A stretch of DNA of 12,512 bases from Gammaproteobacteria bacterium (GTDB taxonomy: Bacteria > Pseudomonadota > Gammaproteobacteria > Nitrosococcales > Methylophagaceae), in assembly GCA_003645385.1 (NCBI GenBank), contig QNEY01000023.1, forward strand, positions 1 to 12,512. The letters are read 5' to 3'. The notes under the pieces were generated by a model. The model searched no databases. It was not told the origin of the DNA and saw only the letters and a list, made by a program, of their open reading frames with translations. How positions within the stretch are numbered: position 1 is the first letter of the stretch; each line of letters opens with the position of its first letter. Both the position numbers and the translations under genes were made by a program. This document shows, piece by piece, positions 5,702 through 12,438 of the stretch.

Positions 5702-6697
5702 CTATTGCCATGGGCGATTATAGGCACCCAATGTTGTTTGTGTGCCTTCTGACACACTGGAAAGATCATGCATCCACTGTTGTTTAGCAACAAAACTATG
5801 AGGGTTTAACTGGCAGCTATCAATTGCTTCCCGCCACACTTTGGCAACCTTGGCGACATACGCCGTACTACGCTGGCGACCCTCAATTTTTATGGCTTTT
5901 ACACCAGCAGCTCGTAAGTCAGGCAGTAGTTCCAGTGTATTTAAACTGGTTGGTTCTTCTAATGCATGGTAGGTATGACCATCAACATTGAAACGGCCCT
6001 TACATACCACAGGATAACCCGCCTTCTCATCCACAGAGAAGCGATCAATCAACACATCATTTAAACGGCATTCAGTTCCCTCAGGAGTTTCCACCCATCG
6101 TACTGCTTTGGCTGGACTACATGCACCACATGTATTCGGTGATTCCCCTGTAGCATAAGAAGACAATAAACAACGTCCTTCTACCATGACACACAAACTA
6201 CCAAAGCCAAATACTTCAAGATCTACAGGACTATCTTTAGCCAATTGTTTTACTTGTGCCATTGATAATACCCGTGGAATTACGGCACGATGAATATCAA
6301 ATTGTTGTTTGTAGAATTGTAAGGCCTCGGCGTTAGTGGCTGAGCCTTGTACTGATAAATGACGAGCAAGATTTGGATGTTTTTCTGTGGCATAAGCCAA
6401 CACCCCCGTATCTGCAACAATCAAGGCATCAATACCAATATCAGCTGCCACATCAACTGCTTTTTGCCAGCGTGACCAGCCAGCAGGTTGAGGGTAGGTA
6501 TTAATTGCTACATAGACCTTACGGCCACGATCATGTGCATAGTTAACCGCTTTTTGTGCTGTACCGTCATTAAAATTTAAACCGGCAAAATGTCTGGCAT
6601 TGGTATCGTCTTTAAAGCCGATATAAACTGCATCAGCACCATTATCAACAGCCGTTTTCAACATTGAGATATTACCCGCTGGACAAACTAGTTCCAT
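5702..6697 (-). CDS. ubiU: UbiU, O2-independent ubiquinone hydroxylation subunit
   Basis: A 331-residue peptidase-U32-family protein, the partner of UbiV. MELVCPAGNISMLKTAVDNG and ADAVYIGFKD at the N-terminus and the FGFGSLCVMVEGRCLLSSYA block are typical of UbiU. Cluster-ligand cysteines are at 169, 176, 193 and 232, matching the positions reported for E. coli UbiU; additional cysteines are at 190 and 210. The start at 6697 is preceded by a strong purine run (GAGGGGGAAAGGG), giving a good ribosome binding site. It is divergent from ubiT across 159 bases that contain an FNR-like palindrome and an inverted repeat. In E. coli ubiUV are known to respond to anaerobiosis through FNR, and the arrangement here is consistent with that. 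Confidence 0.95.
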   Translation of the reverse strand: MELVCPAGNISMLKTAVDNGADAVYIGFKDDTNARHFAGLNFNDGTAQKAVNYAHDRGRKVYVAINTYPQPAGWSRWQKAVDVAADIGIDALIVADTGVLAYATEKHPNLARHLSVQGSATNAEALQFYKQQFDIHRAVIPRVLSMAQVKQLAKDSPVDLEVFGFGSLCVMVEGRCLLSSYATGESPNTCGACSPAKAVRWVETPEGTECRLNDVLIDRFSVDEKAGYPVVCKGRFNVDGHTYHALEEPTSLNTLELLPDLRAAGVKAIKIEGRQRSTAYVAKVAKVWREAIDSCQLNPHSFVAKQQWMHDLSSVSEGTQTTLGAYNRPWQ

Positions 6698-6771
6698 CCC
6701 TTTCCCCCTCTATTTTTTGTGACTACATAATAAGGGTTTTAATAAACAAAGAATGGCTATTTCAAACTCTT

Positions 6772-6785
6772 ATGATCTAGGTCAT
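6772..6785. promoter_or_regulatory. Weak FNR-like site between ubiU and ubiT
   Basis: ATGATCTAGGTCAT has the spacing of TTGAT-N4-ATCAA but three mismatches. It is centred almost midway between the two start codons (about 81 bases from ubiU, 79 from ubiT), so it could control both. Position and gene function support it more than the sequence score does. Confidence 0.4.
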
Positions 6786-6804
6786 TGTTATCTTCCTGAT
6801 AACA
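6786..6804. promoter_or_regulatory. Perfect inverted repeat, candidate operator or leader hairpin
   Basis: TGTTATC-N5-GATAACA is a perfect seven-base palindrome of 19 bases in all. It directly abuts the FNR-like site and lies about 52 bases upstream of ubiT. I do not recognise the factor. It could be an operator for a dimeric regulator or a hairpin in the ubiT message; no U-tract follows, so it is not a terminator. Confidence 0.4.
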
Positions 6805-6856
6805 GCCATTATGTGCGGTATATTTGGTTATACATACTTTTCAGGCAAAAATAATT

Positions 6857-7372
6857 ATGGCTTCAACTCCACACAAACTTGCTTTATTGATACCGAAAAA
6901 ACTGGCCTCACTACCTGGCATTCGATATCTACCTTGGAAGACACCATTCAGACTGCTGCCAAAGTTAGTTCAACTCACTGTTGCCGATAGAATTTCTAAC
7001 TATCTATTTAAACAACAACTCATCGATGGTGATCTTTATTTTCTTGAAGATGCAGTGTTGCGAATACAAATCAATGATCTGGCTTATGACTGGCAAGTGT
7101 CCTTACAACAGAATCGTCTATCATTTAGTCAAGGTACTGATATTGCTGACACCACTTTTTCCGGCAACAGCAAAGAATTTGTATTATTAGCTAGCCGCCG
7201 TGAAGACCCGGACACTCTTTTCTTCCAACGACGCTTATCTATTGAAGGTAATACTGAATTGGGTCTGCAGGTTAAGAACCTCATCGATAGTGTCGATCTG
7301 GATGAATTCCCTACCTCTTTAAATCATGTTTTATATTTAACTGCTGACTTTGTTGAAGCTTTGCCACATTAG
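6857..7372 (+). CDS. ubiT: UbiT, SCP2-domain accessory factor for O2-independent ubiquinone synthesis
   Basis: A 171-residue SCP2 (sterol carrier protein 2) domain protein matching E. coli UbiT (YhbT). UbiT has a lipid-binding pocket and is required with UbiU and UbiV for ubiquinone synthesis without oxygen. The most diagnostic stretch is RREDPDTLFFQRRLSIEGNT followed by ELGLQVKNLIDS in the second half, nearly identical to the E. coli sequence as I recall it, then TADFVEALPH near the end. ATG 6857 is chosen because it gives a normal N-terminus; an in-frame TTG at 6824 would add eleven unsupported residues. The ribosome binding site is weak. It is divergent from ubiU-ubiV and converges on pdxT 49 bases beyond its stop. 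Confidence 0.92.
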   Translation: MASTPHKLALLIPKKLASLPGIRYLPWKTPFRLLPKLVQLTVADRISNYLFKQQLIDGDLYFLEDAVLRIQINDLAYDWQVSLQQNRLSFSQGTDIADTTFSGNSKEFVLLASRREDPDTLFFQRRLSIEGNTELGLQVKNLIDSVDLDEFPTSLNHVLYLTADFVEALPH

Positions 7373-7388
7373 ATCTTTATAACAGCAT

Positions 7389-7421
7389 TTGATGAGGTGC
7401 TTTGAAATACTTAATCATCAA
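7389..7421. repeat. Weak inverted repeat between convergent ubiT and pdxT
   Basis: TTGATGA (7389-7395) and TCATCAA (7415-7421) form a seven-base stem with a 19-base loop. It lies in the gap between two converging genes, where a bidirectional terminator would be expected, but the stem is AT-rich and there is no clear U-tract. Confidence 0.25.
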
Positions 7422-7994
7422 TTAATTCGAATTTCCTCCGAAAGCCAATTCATGAAATAAGGTGACATCATTCAGTTCAGGATGAAACGTCAAGCCAATG
7501 TGAAGTCCTTGGCGAACAGCAACTGGATCATTGTTGTAGCAGGCTAGAATCTCAACATCAGGCCCTATACTATTAATCTGTGGTGATCGAATAAAGGTAG
7601 CAGTAATTGTTTTCTGATGATCCGCAAGGTTTACCGTCAAATCATCAACAAAAGAATCCATTTGTCGACCATATGCATTGCGAGTTACCGTGACATCCAT
7701 TATTGCCAACGTATTAATACGTGTGTCATCTTGTAGCAATCTGGCCATCATTATCAATCCGGCACATGTTCCCAATATGGGTGATCGCTCTGCAAACGAT
7801 AGTATTGGTTGACGAAATTTGCTGACGTCGATCAACTTGCTCATCGTAGTCGATTCACCACCAGGAATTATCAATCCCGATACGTCCTCCAGTTGCTGTG
7901 GATAGCGTATCAATTCTGTTTGTATACCCAGCTGAGATAAAATTCGGCCATGTTTTGCATAATCACCTTGTAAAGCGAGTAGACCTATTTTCAC
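7422..7994 (-). CDS. pdxT: PdxT, glutaminase subunit of PLP synthase
   Basis: A 190-residue class I glutamine amidotransferase. PdxT hydrolyses glutamine and passes ammonia to PdxS for pyridoxal 5'-phosphate synthesis by the DXP-independent route. The catalytic triad is visible: nucleophile Cys77 in GTCAGL, and His171 and Glu173 in FHPEL. The oxyanion-region motif IPGGEST (43-49) and the start KIGLLALQGDYAKH are typical of the family. GTG 7994 gives the usual short N-terminus (M-KIGLLALQG) and overlaps the last base of the pdxS stop (TAGTG), which suggests coupled translation. An in-frame GTG at 8000 would add two residues and cannot be excluded. Confidence 0.94.
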   Translation of the reverse strand: MKIGLLALQGDYAKHGRILSQLGIQTELIRYPQQLEDVSGLIIPGGESTTMSKLIDVSKFRQPILSFAERSPILGTCAGLIMMARLLQDDTRINTLAIMDVTVTRNAYGRQMDSFVDDLTVNLADHQKTITATFIRSPQINSIGPDVEILACYNNDPVAVRQGLHIGLTFHPELNDVTLFHELAFGGNSN

Positions 7995-8881
7995 TACCAC
8001 CCTCGCTCTTGTAACCGTTGTTCAACTGGTATCTCAGTAATATCGATCCCTTTCATAGCACTTCTCAAACCTGTTGAAATTTCAGCCAATTTTTGAGCAT
8101 CATCAAAATAAGCCACAGCCTTCACGATAGCTTTAGCACGATGCACAGGATCTTCACTCATAAAAATACCCGATCCAACAAACACAGTCTCAGCTCCTAA
8201 CTGCATCATTAATGCAGCATCAGCAGGAGTAGCAACGCCACCTGCAGCAAAATTAGGCACTGGTAATTTGCCCATTTCAGCCACTTGTTGAACTAAATCG
8301 AAGGGTGCACCAAACTCTTTTGCTTTTGCCATTAATTCTTCAATTCGCAAACTAGTGAGTGTTTTCATATCATATTGAAGTTGACGCATATGTCGAACCG
8401 CTTCAACAATGTTACCGCTACCGGCTTCTCCTTTAGTGCGAATCATAGCCGCACCTTCACCAATTCGTCGCAATGCTTCACCAAGGTCACGACAACCACA
8501 AACAAAAGGCACTTTAAACTCATGTTTCCAAATATGGTTGGTTTCATCTGCAGGTGTCAGTACTTCACTTTCATCAATAAAATCGACTTCCAATGCTTCC
8601 AGTATCTGAGCTTCAACAAAATGGCCAATCCGACACTTGGCCATAACAGGAATAGTGACCGCTTGCTGAATTCCTGTGATCATTTCTGGGGCACTCATTC
8701 GAGCAATGCCACCATCTTTTCTAATATCGGAAGGGATTCGTTCCAAAGCCATAACGGCGACGGCTCCTGAATCTTCTGCTATTTTTGCCTGTTCAGGATT
8801 AGTGACATCCATAATTACGCCTCCTTTTAGCATTTCTGCAAATCCTATTTTTACTGCAAAAGTAGTTGTGTTTTGTTCCAC
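7994..8881 (-). CDS. pdxS: PdxS, PLP synthase catalytic subunit
   Basis: A 295-residue TIM-barrel protein that builds pyridoxal 5'-phosphate from ribose 5-phosphate, glyceraldehyde 3-phosphate and ammonia. It forms a large complex with PdxT. Conservation is very high: KGGVIMDVTNPEQAKIAE with Asp25, VMAKCRIGH with Lys82, and MIRTKGEAGSGN with Lys150. These correspond to the Asp and the two Schiff-base lysines of Bacillus PdxS. The C-terminus GIDITEIPVEQRLQERGW is also typical. GTG 8881 is chosen because GGAGG lies exactly seven bases upstream and the protein then begins MEQNTTTFAVK; ATG 8911 would place the ribosome binding site inside the coding sequence. Most gammaproteobacteria I know make PLP with PdxA/PdxJ, so the DXP-independent pair is a little unusual and may have been acquired. 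Confidence 0.95.
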   Translation of the reverse strand: MEQNTTTFAVKIGFAEMLKGGVIMDVTNPEQAKIAEDSGAVAVMALERIPSDIRKDGGIARMSAPEMITGIQQAVTIPVMAKCRIGHFVEAQILEALEVDFIDESEVLTPADETNHIWKHEFKVPFVCGCRDLGEALRRIGEGAAMIRTKGEAGSGNIVEAVRHMRQLQYDMKTLTSLRIEELMAKAKEFGAPFDLVQQVAEMGKLPVPNFAAGGVATPADAALMMQLGAETVFVGSGIFMSEDPVHRAKAIVKAVAYFDDAQKLAEISTGLRSAMKGIDITEIPVEQRLQERGW

Positions 8882-8888
8882 CTTAGAA

Positions 8889-8893
8889 CCTCC
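8889..8893 (-). promoter_or_regulatory. Ribosome binding site that fixes the pdxS start
   Basis: GGAGG seven bases upstream of GTG 8881-8879. It decides for the GTG start over the in-frame ATG at 8911, which has no such site. Confidence 0.75.
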
Positions 8894-8988
8894 AATAAAA
8901 ACCGATACCATCCCCAGTAGGAACAGAATTAAAAAATTACTACTAATTAATGATTGTTTTCATGACGCACACTATATGCTGTATCAAC

Positions 8989-9009
8989 ATATCTGAAAAA
9001 ATTAGATAT
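8989..9009. repeat. AT-rich inverted repeat at the end of nrdG
   Basis: ATATCT (8989-8994) and AGATAT (9004-9009) form a six-base stem at the 3' end of nrdG, touching its stop codon and upstream of pdxS. On the nrdG strand the loop is T-rich. It is a weak terminator candidate at best. Confidence 0.25.
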
Positions 9010-9710
9010 CAGTGATAAATACCTTGTGTAGCATTGCTGTGTCGCAAGGTAAAAGTGGGAAATATAGCCTTAATTTGGTCCAATAAAGAACGGTCAAATA
9101 ATGAAGCGATCTCTATTTTCTCCCCCTCAACTGCCCGACATTCCTGCAACGCATAGTGAGTTACCCCTGCCGCTGCTAATACTTCTGCTAGTTCAAGTAC
9201 TGTGTTGCGAGTAAAAAAATTCGGATCAACTGTGGTACGCACCTCATAGTCAATACCACTCTCAATCACCAGTGCTAGACTTTCCCTAGCCTTATCACCA
9301 CTACCCTCTATCCCGGTAATCTGTGAATAGTTTGCAAAAGACGTTTTAATATCCAGGCCAACCCAGTCCAGCATAGGCAAATGCTGCTCTAACCTACGTG
9401 GATTTGCTCCGGCAGTGTGGAGAGCAACCTTAAATCCCATCTCCTTAATACTAGCAATAGCATCTGCTAATCCTGATTGTAATAATGGTTCACCACCACT
9501 CAACACAATACCATCCAAAAACCCACGTCGTGATTCCAAAAATCTTCGTAACATCTCCCAATCATCACCTTCTTTATTGACCTCGAGAAGATGTGGATTG
9601 TGGCAATAGGAACAGCGCCATGAGCATCCTTGTAAAAACACTACGGCAGCCAAATGACTAGGGAAATCAATGGTAGTGAAGGGTGTCAAACCACTAATAT
9701 TGAGTCGCAT
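9009..9710 (-). CDS. nrdG: NrdG, anaerobic ribonucleotide reductase activating enzyme (radical SAM)
   Basis: A 233-residue radical SAM protein that would generate the glycyl radical of the class III ribonucleotide reductase. The start ISGLTPFTTIDFPSHLAAVV is typical of the longer NrdG type, followed by QGCSWRCSYCHNP with Cys29, Cys33 and Cys36, and by the SAM-contacting GIVLSGGEPLLQ near residues 67-78. It is longer than E. coli NrdG (about 154 residues) and fits the NrdG-like subgroup paired with Pseudomonas-type NrdD. AGGGA precedes the ATG by about ten bases. It is the last gene of the nrdD - radical peptide - nrdG run, 20 bases after the small gene, so all three are probably one transcript. 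Confidence 0.92.
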   Translation of the reverse strand: MRLNISGLTPFTTIDFPSHLAAVVFLQGCSWRCSYCHNPHLLEVNKEGDDWEMLRRFLESRRGFLDGIVLSGGEPLLQSGLADAIASIKEMGFKVALHTAGANPRRLEQHLPMLDWVGLDIKTSFANYSQITGIEGSGDKARESLALVIESGIDYEVRTTVDPNFFTRNTVLELAEVLAAAGVTHYALQECRAVEGEKIEIASLFDRSLLDQIKAIFPTFTLRHSNATQGIYH

Positions 9711-9730
9711 TTAGCTAAATCCCTACTATT

Positions 9731-9901
9731 TCAATTATTATCCGGGTATTCAACGAAGTGCTTACGTTCAGCATGCTCACGCTGCTTGCCAGGGTTGAAT
9801 GACGTTACTGGGCGGTGATAGCCCATAACTCGAGTCCATATTTCACAGCGCTGACGTTCTTCTTCACGCAGTTCAATAGTCATAGTGTTGTTAGTTGACA
9901 T
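9731..9901 (-). CDS. Glycyl-radical domain peptide of class III ribonucleotide reductase (split NrdD C-terminus)
   Basis: A 56-residue protein between nrdD and nrdG. Its central part, CEIWTRVMGYHRPV then TSFNPGKQREHAERKHF, matches the C-terminal tail of NrdD proteins, where RVxGY carries the glycyl radical (E. coli tail RVCGY and then FNAGKQEE). The radical residue would be Gly27. The large NrdD encoded just upstream lacks this tail, so this peptide probably docks into it and supplies the radical after activation by NrdG. The ATG at 9901 has AGGAG seven bases upstream and starts 31 bases after the nrdD stop; a longer in-frame reading that reaches back into nrdD is not supported. It is in a different frame and has its own start signal, so this looks like a true separate gene and not a sequencing error. 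Confidence 0.8.
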   Translation of the reverse strand: MSTNNTMTIELREEERQRCEIWTRVMGYHRPVTSFNPGKQREHAERKHFVEYPDNN

Positions 9902-9932
9902 AGTATTTCTCCTGTTTAACAAATTTAAATGA

Positions 9933-11981
9933 TTAAGCAGCAGCCTGTTGAGCACGCTTTTCTGCCAATATTTCTTTATCACAATCGGGACAGAATTCAT
10001 GTTCACCTGAAAGATAGCCGTGTTTGGGACAAATTGAGAATGTTGGCGTAATCGTAATGTAGGGAAGATGGAAACGTTCCAGTACTCTCCGAACCAGCGT
10101 GCTACATGCGTGTGAGTCGGAGATCCGTTCGTTCATATAAAGGTGCAGCACCGTGCCGCCAGTATATTGAGTCTGTAACTCATCTTGTAGTGATAAAGCC
10201 TCAAAAGGATCGTCCGTCAATCCGACGGGTAACTGTGAAGAATTAGTATAGTAGGGTGCAGTTTCAGTGCCGGCCTGAATAATGTCAGTAAAGCGTTTGC
10301 GATCTTCTTTTGCAAAACGATAGGTGGTTCCTTCAGCAGGTGTTGCCTCTAAGTTATACATATTTCCCGTTTCATCTTGGAAAGCAATTAACTTTTCTCT
10401 AATATGAGTAAGGAATTGTGAAGCAAAATTCCGGCCCCATTCATCACTGATGTCATAGGTGTCATCACTGAAGTTACGGATCATTTCATTAAGTCCGTTG
10501 ACACCAATTGTTGAAAAGTGATTTCTCAATGTCCCCAGATAACGCTTGGTATAAGGATATAACCCACCATCCATATAACGTTGAATCATCTTACGTTTGA
10601 TCTCTAGACTGTTCTTGGCTAGCCCCAGCAACCTGTCAAGATTTTTAATTAAAGCTGTTTCATCATTGCTATACAGATAACCAAGACGAGCACAGTTTAT
10701 GGTGACGACCCCAATAGAACCAGTTTGTTCAGCAGAGCCAAACAGCCCGTTACCACGTTTCAACAACTCTCGAAGATCCAGTTGTAGGCGGCAACACATT
10801 GAACGAACTTGACTTGGCTCCATATCAGAGTTAATAAAATTCTGGAAATAGGGCAAGCCATATTTGGCGGTCATATCAAATAACCGTACCGCATTATCAC
10901 TTTCCCAAGGGAAATCCTTAGTGATGTTGTAAGTAGGGATTGGAAAGGTAAAAACTCGTCCCTTGGCATCACCAGCAATCATCACTTCAATATAAGCCTG
11001 ATTGATCATGTCCATTTCTACCTGCAGGTCGCCATAAGAAAAGTCCATTTCTTCACCAGCAATAACTGGAATTTGTTCCTGTAAGTCATTGGGGCAAACC
11101 CAGTCAAAAGTCAGGTTAGTAAAGGGGGTTTGTGTTCCCCATCGTGAAGGGACGTTGAGATTATAGATAAACTCCTGTATACCTTGGCGAACGGTATCAT
11201 AGCTCAACTCACCACGACGTATATAAGGTGCTAAATAAGTATCAAAGGAACTAAAAGCCTGTGCACCAGCCCACTCATTCTGTAATGCCCCAAGGAAATT
11301 CACCATCTGGCCTAACGCACTGGAAAAATGCTTTGGAGGGCCGGCCTCAACCTTACCCGCTACACCATTGAAACCCTCAGTCAATAAGTTTCGCAATGAC
11401 CAACCGGCACAGTAACCTGCCAACATATCGAGGTCATGAATATGAAAGTCACCTTCACGATGAGCTAAGCCTACTTCATTAGGATAGACATGGTTAAGCC
11501 AATAGTTGGCAGTGACCTTACCAGCCGTGTTGAGAATTAATCCACCTAATGAATAGCCTTGGTTGGCGTTAGCGCTGACCCGCCAGTCGAGTTGCTCCAG
11601 ATATTCATTCATCGAGGACTCAACATCGATCATAGACTTTTGGTCTTGACGCAACTTTCCATGTTGTTCACGATAGACTATATATGCACGTGCAGTGCGG
11701 TAATGGTCGGAAGTAATTAGGACTTGTTCAACCACATCCTGGATCTGTTCAATCTCAAGTGTACGAGTCGCATAGCGATGGCGAAGTACCTTCAATACCT
11801 CAGTGGTTAGTTGGCGGGCATCATCTACGGCAAACTCTCCAGTAGCGAGACCTGCACGTTGGACCGCTGATAGAATCTTATAAGTATCAAATCTAGCTTG
11901 TTGACCATCACGCTTCATTACCATAGTGGGTAATTCAGTCACCGTGGGATTTCTGGTAGTAGTTGCTGTCTCTGTGTACAT
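9933..11981 (-). CDS. nrdD: NrdD, anaerobic (class III) ribonucleoside-triphosphate reductase, large chain
   Basis: A 682-residue class III reductase that converts ribonucleotides to deoxyribonucleotides without oxygen. An ATP-cone allosteric domain occupies about residues 20-108 (VMKRDGQQARFDTYKI ... RTARAYIVYREQ). The reductase barrel follows, with HIHDLDMLAGYCAGW (180-194), SMCCRLQLD (394-402) with the likely thiyl-radical cysteine, and TGSIGVVTINCARLGYL. The C-terminal zinc knuckle is CPKHG and CPDC (Cys651, His654, Cys664, Cys667). The protein stops about 15 residues later with no RVxGY glycyl-radical motif; that motif is on the next small gene. ATG 11981 is chosen because GGGGAG lies six bases upstream; an in-frame ATG at 12002 precedes that site. 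Two NrdR boxes and an FNR-like site lie upstream. Confidence 0.94.
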   Translation of the reverse strand: MYTETATTTRNPTVTELPTMVMKRDGQQARFDTYKILSAVQRAGLATGEFAVDDARQLTTEVLKVLRHRYATRTLEIEQIQDVVEQVLITSDHYRTARAYIVYREQHGKLRQDQKSMIDVESSMNEYLEQLDWRVSANANQGYSLGGLILNTAGKVTANYWLNHVYPNEVGLAHREGDFHIHDLDMLAGYCAGWSLRNLLTEGFNGVAGKVEAGPPKHFSSALGQMVNFLGALQNEWAGAQAFSSFDTYLAPYIRRGELSYDTVRQGIQEFIYNLNVPSRWGTQTPFTNLTFDWVCPNDLQEQIPVIAGEEMDFSYGDLQVEMDMINQAYIEVMIAGDAKGRVFTFPIPTYNITKDFPWESDNAVRLFDMTAKYGLPYFQNFINSDMEPSQVRSMCCRLQLDLRELLKRGNGLFGSAEQTGSIGVVTINCARLGYLYSNDETALIKNLDRLLGLAKNSLEIKRKMIQRYMDGGLYPYTKRYLGTLRNHFSTIGVNGLNEMIRNFSDDTYDISDEWGRNFASQFLTHIREKLIAFQDETGNMYNLEATPAEGTTYRFAKEDRKRFTDIIQAGTETAPYYTNSSQLPVGLTDDPFEALSLQDELQTQYTGGTVLHLYMNERISDSHACSTLVRRVLERFHLPYITITPTFSICPKHGYLSGEHEFCPDCDKEILAEKRAQQAAA

Positions 11982-11987
11982 ACGTAT

Positions 11988-11993
11988 CTCCCC
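11988..11993 (-). promoter_or_regulatory. Ribosome binding site that fixes the nrdD start
   Basis: GGGGAG six bases before ATG 11981. It lies downstream of the alternative ATG at 12002 and so favours the shorter protein. Confidence 0.7.
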
Positions 11994-12126
11994 TTTGTTC
12001 ATACTCTCTGCTGAGAATATTCAGCAATTCGATTAGAAAAGAGATAACCAGTGAATACACACCTTTGTCAGCTTACTTTTCCTTTATCTGGATAGTAAGT
12101 ACTCGAGTTACTCCAAATCCACAAAA

Positions 12127-12142
12127 CCACTATATGTTGTGG
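12127..12142 (-). promoter_or_regulatory. NrdR box 1 upstream of nrdD
   Basis: CCACTATATGTTGTGG, extended to a matching ACCAC/GGTGG pair on the flanks, fits the NrdR box pattern (ACAC-w-ATAT-nn-w-GTGT type). NrdR is the zinc-finger/ATP-cone repressor of ribonucleotide reductase genes. A second copy starts exactly 31 bases away, the usual spacing of three helical turns. Confidence 0.75.
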
Positions 12143-12157
12143 TATGAAAAAATAAAA

Positions 12158-12173
12158 GCACAATATGTAGTGG
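12158..12173 (-). promoter_or_regulatory. NrdR box 2 upstream of nrdD
   Basis: GCACAATATGTAGTGG, the partner of the box at 12127-12142 with a 31-base start-to-start distance. Together they would cover the nrdD promoter if the adjacent FNR-like site acts from about -41. Confidence 0.72.
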
Positions 12174-12175
12174 TT

Positions 12176-12189
12176 ATGATCTGGATCAA
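12176..12189 (-). promoter_or_regulatory. FNR-type site upstream of nrdD
   Basis: ATGATCTGGATCAA matches TTGAT-N4-ATCAA with one mismatch. It is two bases beyond NrdR box 2 on the far side from nrdD. From -41.5 it would place the transcription start near 12141, inside the NrdR region, giving activation without oxygen plus repression by NrdR. Confidence 0.62.
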
Positions 12190-12233
12190 TATTTTATTAA
12201 TACTTTCCCTCCGGCTTAACTTACAGTTGGGCC

Positions 12234-12317
12234 ATGTCAGTCACTCCAAAAATTGACCTTTCCACCAATCAACTCCCAACCGAAAAACGCGACAAAACTA
12301 GTACCTTATATGAATAA
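12234..12317 (+). CDS. Possible 27-residue leader peptide, weak
   Basis: ATG 12234 to TAA 12317 encodes MSVTPKIDLSTNQLP then TEKRDKTSTLYE. There is no good Shine-Dalgarno and I do not recognise the peptide. It opens the C-rich leader of the next gene and could be an upstream regulatory frame, but a frame this short may be chance. Confidence 0.2.
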   Translation: MSVTPKIDLSTNQLPTEKRDKTSTLYE

Positions 12318-12438
12318 CAACACCCACCACCCGTAGCACCCTCAGTTCCACCCAAAACTACAATCCCAGAATTTCACCATTCCAAGAACCACAGGACAGA
12401 TCCGTCTATACATCCCAAACCACAACAGGAGAACCACC
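12240..12438 (+). other. C-rich, G-poor leader without a clear gene
   Basis: From about 12240 the plus strand becomes strongly depleted of G and rich in C and A. For example, 12301-12360 has five G in 60 bases and 12361-12420 has six. The stretch runs up to the start of the gene at 12439. A long unstructured C-rich, G-poor RNA is what Rho prefers, so this may be a Rho-sensitive leader; it could also mark a compositional boundary of acquired DNA. No coding frame longer than the 27-codon one is supportable here. Confidence 0.4.

Noticed and set aside
8375..8770. Plus-strand open frame opposite pdxS
   Set aside because: It is antisense to one of the most conserved proteins in the window and its translation resembles no known protein.
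8882..9008. Promoter for pdxS
   Set aside because: AT-rich hexamers such as TTGATA occur on the minus strand, but none is paired with a convincing -10 at proper spacing, so I do not call one.
9902..10006. Longer start for the glycyl-radical peptide that reaches into nrdD
   Set aside because: The added residues (MNMNSVPIVIKKYWQKS...) are out-of-frame nrdD sequence, and the ATG at 9901 has an ideal ribosome binding site.
11963..12256. Plus-strand 97-codon frame across the nrdD start and control region
   Set aside because: It overlaps the nrdD 5' end, the NrdR boxes and the FNR-like site, and the translation has no recognisable features.
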